NCBI GenBank assembly: GCA_043720395.1
Contig: JAYSSR010000009.1
Coordinates: 1 to 64,000 of the forward strand
From: JANOYY01 sp043720395
Lineage (GTDB): Bacteria > Actinomycetota > Acidimicrobiia > Acidimicrobiales > JANYDT01
Direction: 5' to 3'
DNA length: 64,000 nt
In this document: one piece after another, positions 60,283 through 64,000 of the stretch
How positions within the stretch are numbered: the stretch's first letter is position 1
How the letters are laid out: each line of letters starts with the position of its first letter
Made by a program: the position numbers and the translations under genes
Notes under the pieces: model-generated
What the model was told of the DNA's origin: nothing
Seen by the model: only the letters and a program-made list of their open reading frames with translations
Databases searched by the model: none

Positions 60283-62255
60283 GTGGGGATCGCCGACACG
60301 CTCCGCTCGATGACCGACTTCGAGTTGGCGGAGTTCTTTGCCCGCCGACCGGAACTCGCAGATCCGCCGCCCGGGTCGTTTGCCGACCTCGCCACCCGGG
60401 CATCGGCACCGCATTCGTTGCAGGCGTGCTTCGCGCAGCTTCAGACGCCCGTCCGAGAGGTGATCGACGCCTTGGCCTTCCTCGGTGAGGCGGCGAGCCT
60501 GCGTGACATCGCAGATCTGGCCGGCACCCCGACCGACCCATCGCGGCTTGGCGAGGTTGCCGACGAGGCGCGACGGCTCGGATCATCGACCACCTGACGC
60601 TGGCCTCAAATGTCATGGCGGTCCTCGAACGCTCGCCACACGATGCCGAAAGGTTCCTTCATACGGTCCACGACCTCGGAGGTGTCACCGGTGTGGACAC
60701 ACGCCCCTACGGTCGTGACGCGTTGCCCGACGGGCTCGCGTGGCTGTTCGGGCACGCCCTGCTCGTGCCGCTCGATTGGGAAACCGCGATCGTGCCGCGG
60801 GAGATCGCGCTTGCGTTGCGAGGAGGAACTCCTCTGCGCGCCTACCAACTGAGGCCGCCCGCCCTGACAGTTTCGGGTCGACTTCCATCAATGACGGAGC
60901 TGTCGCCGGTCGCAGTTGTCGATGCGATTGCCTCCATCGGCCTCGGGTTGGCCAGCGAGCCAATGACGTCCTTGCGGACCGGTGGCGTGTCGGTACGAGG
61001 CGTGCGGGCCACCGCCAAACGCCTCGGCCTCGACGACCGCAGCACCGCCCGCCTGCTCGATCTGACCGGTCTCCCGGATCTTCTCGCCATCGATCTGCGC
61101 CAAGAGCGGATTGCACCGACCCCGACCTTCGACGAATGGCTCGCTCAGCGTCCACTGACGCGATGGCTGGTGCTCGTTCGTGCGTGGGCAGTGCTTCCCT
61201 CATCGCTCCTGCGGCCGGGGTCGGGTGCTGCGGGACGAGGTGCTCCGCTCTCCATGGCCTTCTACGCCGACGACAATCACGTGTGGCGGCGGGGCTTCGT
61301 CCTGCGAGCGTTGCGCGACGGCGGCCCGTTTGATCTGGCAACGCTCAGCGCAACCGCGCGTTGGCACGCTCCCGGACTCTGGACCGAGGTCGATCCAGCG
61401 GAGAGCGTCCAAGAGATCCTGGAGGAGGCGTCGTTGCTCGGCCTGCTGCGAGACGGCGCGCTGACGGCGCTCGGTCGCTCCGCCCTGTTCGGCGACAATG
61501 CATCAATCGACGATGCTGCGGCGGGAGTCTTCGCCGCTGCGGTCTCGACCTTCACGGTCCAGGCTGACCTGTCGGCGCTCGCACCTCAAGAGCTTGATGC
61601 TGTGGTGGCCGCGACCCTCGCACGATGTGCCAAAGTAGAGTCGCGCGGCGCTGCGACGGTCTACCGCTTCACCGAGACGAGTCTGCGTCGAGCCTTCGAC
61701 CTTGGCGAGACCGCATCGACGTTGCTGACGTTTCTCGATGACCACGCGAAACCAACGGTGCCCCAGCCGCTCCGGTACCTGATCGAAGACGTTGCGCGTC
61801 GCTTCGGCAATGTCCGCGTCGGGATGGCAGTGTCCTACGTGCGTTCCGACGATCCCGCCCTTCTCGCCGAGCTCCTCCATTCGAAGCAGCTCTCGAAACT
61901 TGCTCTCCGGGCGATCGCGCCAACCGTGGCCATCTCGGCGTTGCCCGCCGCAAAGGTCGTCGCGTCGCTTCGCGATGCCGGATTTCTCCCGGTCGAGGAG
62001 GACGCGGCGGGTGCCGTGGCTCCGCGCGCCCCCGCGACGAGTTGGACGCCACCGCCATCGTGGCGGCGTCATCCTCGCCCACAGAGCGCTGCAATCTGGT
62101 CGGCGATCGCCACCGCATGCGACCGGCCTGGCGGCGCTTCCGCGGTGCCGCTCGACGGATACAGCGCCAAGGTCCAGGCCGCGGTCCTTCGCCTGCGGAC
62201 ATCAGAGCCCCAGAAGTGGGACAACGAAAGGGCTGTGGGTCGCGTCAGGTACTAA
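60283..62255 (+). pseudogene. Frameshifted helicase-associated (Helicase_C_3/XPB-N-like) protein
   Basis: The GTG at 60283 opens VGIADTLRSMTDFELAEFF and runs to EARRLG before a stop at 60597. A single-base shift near 60580 restores IIDHLTLASNVMAVLERS, continuous with the 546-residue second part. That part shares FTVQADLSALAPQELDAVV and AVSYVRSDDPALLAELLHS with proteins beside XPB helicase in actinobacteria. Total length would be about 657. The xpb gene itself is not here. Either a real inactivating mutation or one sequence error; the C-terminal end is also unusual. Confidence 0.72.
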
Positions 62256-62263
62256 GGGAGGCG

Positions 62264-62345
62264 AAAACCCATGGGTTTTGTCCGTCTTCCACCGCGAAAA
62301 CCCATGGGTTTTGTCTGCTTTGGGCGTCGAAAACCGCTGGGTCTC
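62264..62345. repeat. 33-bp tandem repeat built on a 16-bp palindrome (three copies, third degenerate)
   Basis: AAAACCCATGGGTTTT is perfectly palindromic at 62264-62279 and 62297-62312, exactly 33 bp apart. A third, altered copy (AAAACCGCTGGGTCTC) begins at 62330. The unit is GCGAAAACCCATGGGTTTTG plus a variable tail. It lies between convergent genes and overlaps neither coding end by more than a few bases, so it may act as a bidirectional terminator or be an intergenic repeat family. Confidence 0.85.
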
Positions 62346-62351
62346 GAGTGT

Positions 62352-62984
62352 TCACACGATCCGGCGGTCGTTGGCCCAGCGCGTCATTTCGTGCCGGTTT
62401 GAGAGCTGGAGCTTGCGAAGTACCGACGAGACGTGGGTTTCGATCGTCTTGATCGACAGCGTCAACTGCCGCGCAATCTCCTTGTAGGCATAGCCGCGTG
62501 CAATGAGCTTGAGCACCTCGCGTTCGCGCGGCGTCAGTTGATCGAGGTCCTCGTCCACGACCGACGAACCCGAAAGGGCGAACGCGTCGAGTACGAATCC
62601 GGCGAGGCGCGGGGAGAACACGGCGTCCCCTTCCGACACGCGACCGATCGCGTCGACGAGTTCGTGACCGGCAATCGTCTTCGTTACGTAGCCCCGCGCT
62701 CCGGCTCGGATGGTGGCAATGACGTCTTTGGGGGCGTCCGATACGGACAGGGCGAGGAACTTCACCTCGGGGTGGTCACGCAACACTTCCCGGATGACGC
62801 GCTCGCCGCCGCCATCGGGCATGTGCACGTCGACAAGCACGACATCGGGCAGGCGCTCGCCGATCATCTCGATGGCGGCCTCCACCTCGGACGCCTCACC
62901 GACGATGTCGACGCTGGCGCTCAGCTCCGACTTGACCCCGGTACGGAACAGGTGATGGTCGTCGACGAGAAAGACGCGGGTCAT
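62352..62984 (-). CDS. LuxR/NarL-family response regulator
   Basis: The 210-residue protein has a receiver (VFLVDDHHLFRTGVKSEL with acidic Asp pair, PDVVLVDVHMPDGGG with phospho-Asp, and TKTIAG with Lys) and a C-terminal LuxR HTH (LTPREREVLKLIARGYAYKE, THVSSVLRKL). Its kinase lies immediately upstream and overlaps by 4 nt. ATG 62984. It should control genes elsewhere; no target is clear here. Confidence 0.94.
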   Translation of the reverse strand: MTRVFLVDDHHLFRTGVKSELSASVDIVGEASEVEAAIEMIGERLPDVVLVDVHMPDGGGERVIREVLRDHPEVKFLALSVSDAPKDVIATIRAGARGYVTKTIAGHELVDAIGRVSEGDAVFSPRLAGFVLDAFALSGSSVVDEDLDQLTPREREVLKLIARGYAYKEIARQLTLSIKTIETHVSSVLRKLQLSNRHEMTRWANDRRIV

Positions 62985-64000
62985 GGAACACTCCTGGCGG
63001 AAACGGGGGTGGTGAGCTGCAGGCGGACCTCGGTACCGTGGTCCGGTTCGCTGGTGATCTCGGCGATGCCATCGATCTTTTCCATACGCGCGCATATGGA
63101 ATCAGTGACGCCGTGACGGTCCGCCGCAATGAGCGAGGGGTCGAATCCGACGCCGCGATCGCGCACGAACACCTCGATCACCCGCCCATCGCCGACCGCG
63201 GATGCCTCGGCGAACACCGAAACCTCGTCGACCTTCGCGTGCTTGGCGGCGTTGACCATTGCTTCGCGTGCGGCGGCCACGATCGTTGCTACCCGGTCGT
63301 CCATCGGCGCATCACCGACCTGAACGACTTCGACCCGGACGGCATGATCCGCCTCAACCTGATCGGCCGCGGCAGCAAGCGCTTCGGCAAGGCTGACCGC
63401 CGGTCCGTTCGCATTGGTTCCGGCGTAGAGCCACGCCCGGAGTTCGCGCTCCTGACGGCGGGCAAGCGTCACGACATCACGAGGATCATGGGCACGCTTC
63501 TGGATGATGGCCAAGGTCTGGAGCACGGAGTCGTGGAGGTGGGCGGCCAAACGAGCCCGCTCCTCCGTACGAACGCGTTCTCGACGCTCCTCGCCAAGGT
63601 CCCACGTGAGCCGCATGAGCCACGGTGCCGCGATTAAGGCAACGCCGAGTGTCAACACGATTGCAGCCAGCATTCCCTGGCGCAAAGCAGCGAAGGATCC
63701 GTGCGTCGCAATGAACGTCGCCGCGCCCAGCAGGACCAGGAGCCCTCCGGCACCCAGCCGAGCGGCGGTGCGCCTCGACCAGTCGTCGTCGACGAGAAAG
63801 GCACGGAGGTCATCACCAAGGCCAGAGACGCCGCGCTGCGCCGTCGACTGCATGACCGGCTTGCGTGCCTGCCCCGAGGCCGGTCGTCGCCAGACCATCG
63901 CAAGTCCCGCCGCTGTCAGCACGACCGGCCATAGGAGGGTTGCGGGGAACCACAGGCCCGTGGTCCTGATGAACAGCACGATACCGAGAACGATCGATCC
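62981..64000 (-). CDS. Sensor histidine kinase, HisKA_3/HATPase type (5' end outside window)
   Basis: The gene continues past the right edge (the frame stays open from GTG 63979 upwards). The visible part has three or four membrane helices (WFPATLLWPVVLTAAGLAMV, then LLVLLGAATFIATH), the phospho-acceptor HLHDSVLQTLAIIQKRAHDP and an HATPase domain (AREAMVNAAKHA N-box, DRGVGFDPSLIA, GTEVRLQL). It resembles kinases with an N-terminal PspC-like domain, but that cannot be confirmed. Paired with the response regulator by a 4-nt overlap. Confidence 0.92.
   Translation of the reverse strand, partial: GSIVLGIVLFIRTTGLWFPATLLWPVVLTAAGLAMVWRRPASGQARKPVMQSTAQRGVSGLGDDLRAFLVDDDWSRRTAARLGAGGLLVLLGAATFIATHGSFAALRQGMLAAIVLTLGVALIAAPWLMRLTWDLGEERRERVRTEERARLAAHLHDSVLQTLAIIQKRAHDPRDVVTLARRQERELRAWLYAGTNANGPAVSLAEALAAAADQVEADHAVRVEVVQVGDAPMDDRVATIVAAAREAMVNAAKHAKVDEVSVFAEASAVGDGRVIEVFVRDRGVGFDPSLIAADRHGVTDSICARMEKIDGIAEITSEPDHGTEVRLQLTTPVSARSVP

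Noticed and set aside
62264..62345. CRISPR array
   Set aside because: Only two exact copies plus one decayed, unit 33 bp including the spacer; too small, and the sequence is palindromic throughout.

Overview
The window is high-GC DNA from a free-living actinobacterium. A WhiB regulator, actinobacterial-type polyprenyl synthase, ClpC and class II lysyl-tRNA synthetase, GTG/TTG starts and at least one apparently leaderless promoter all fit. Gene content (PurS-PurL fusion, short Lon, PQQ-type sugar dehydrogenase, acyl-CoA metabolism) makes a member of Acidimicrobiia (Ilumatobacter/Microthrix-like) the best guess, but this is inference from content, not a phylogeny. No phage, IS transposase or CRISPR array was seen.

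Layout. 1-2.9 kb: the 3' edge of purL (with a PurS-like N-terminus), a thiamine-binding/HTH regulator and tRNA-Tyr. 2.9-11.2 kb: an accessory stretch with YajQ, a damaged toxin-antitoxin pair under a palindromic operator, an operon of flippase, unknown protein, HAD phosphatase and TSUP exporter, an intact vapBC, decayed genes (PEP-utilising enzyme, an unidentified ORF, a DUF433 antitoxin) and acs. 11.2-22.8 kb: CinA-type amidohydrolase, a MidA/NDUFAF7 methyltransferase and nuoCDHIJKLMN (membrane arm plus C, D and I of complex I; A, B, E, F and G are absent here). 22.8-30 kb: CHAP hydrolase, radA, a lipoprotein, clpC and a polyprenyl synthase that probably supplies the quinone tail used by complex I. 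30-42.7 kb: LEA-like protein, SpoIID/LytB protein, lysS, coaX, M20 hydrolase, panC, a phosphatase-like protein lacking its catalytic Cys, ftsH divergent from an internally deleted lon, and a PHP phosphoesterase. 42.7-54.4 kb: an unknown conserved protein, purB-purA, thiolase, a chorismate mutase-VOC fusion, SDR, rhodanese, acyl-CoA dehydrogenase, AlkD-like glycosylase converging on 8-oxoguanine deaminase, and whiB. 54.5-64 kb: tRNA-Lys, thioesterase, amidotransferase, GNAT, gltA, sugar dehydrogenase, TesB thioesterase, GtrA, a frameshifted helicase-associated protein, a 33-bp palindromic tandem repeat, and a LuxR-type response regulator with its kinase (cut by the right edge).

Together the core genes describe an aerobic heterotroph: acetate and acyl-CoA activation (acs, thiolase, acyl-CoA dehydrogenase, thioesterases) feed citrate synthase and the menaquinone-type respiratory chain; purine (purL, purB, purA) and CoA (panC, coaX) synthesis are present; ClpC, FtsH and Lon represent protein quality control. 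The most unusual items are the Lon with a missing half protease domain, the CX5R-minus phosphatase, the chorismate mutase-VOC fusion, the thiamine-binding/HTH regulator, the nested palindrome at 4.0-4.1 kb and the 33-bp repeat at 62.3 kb.
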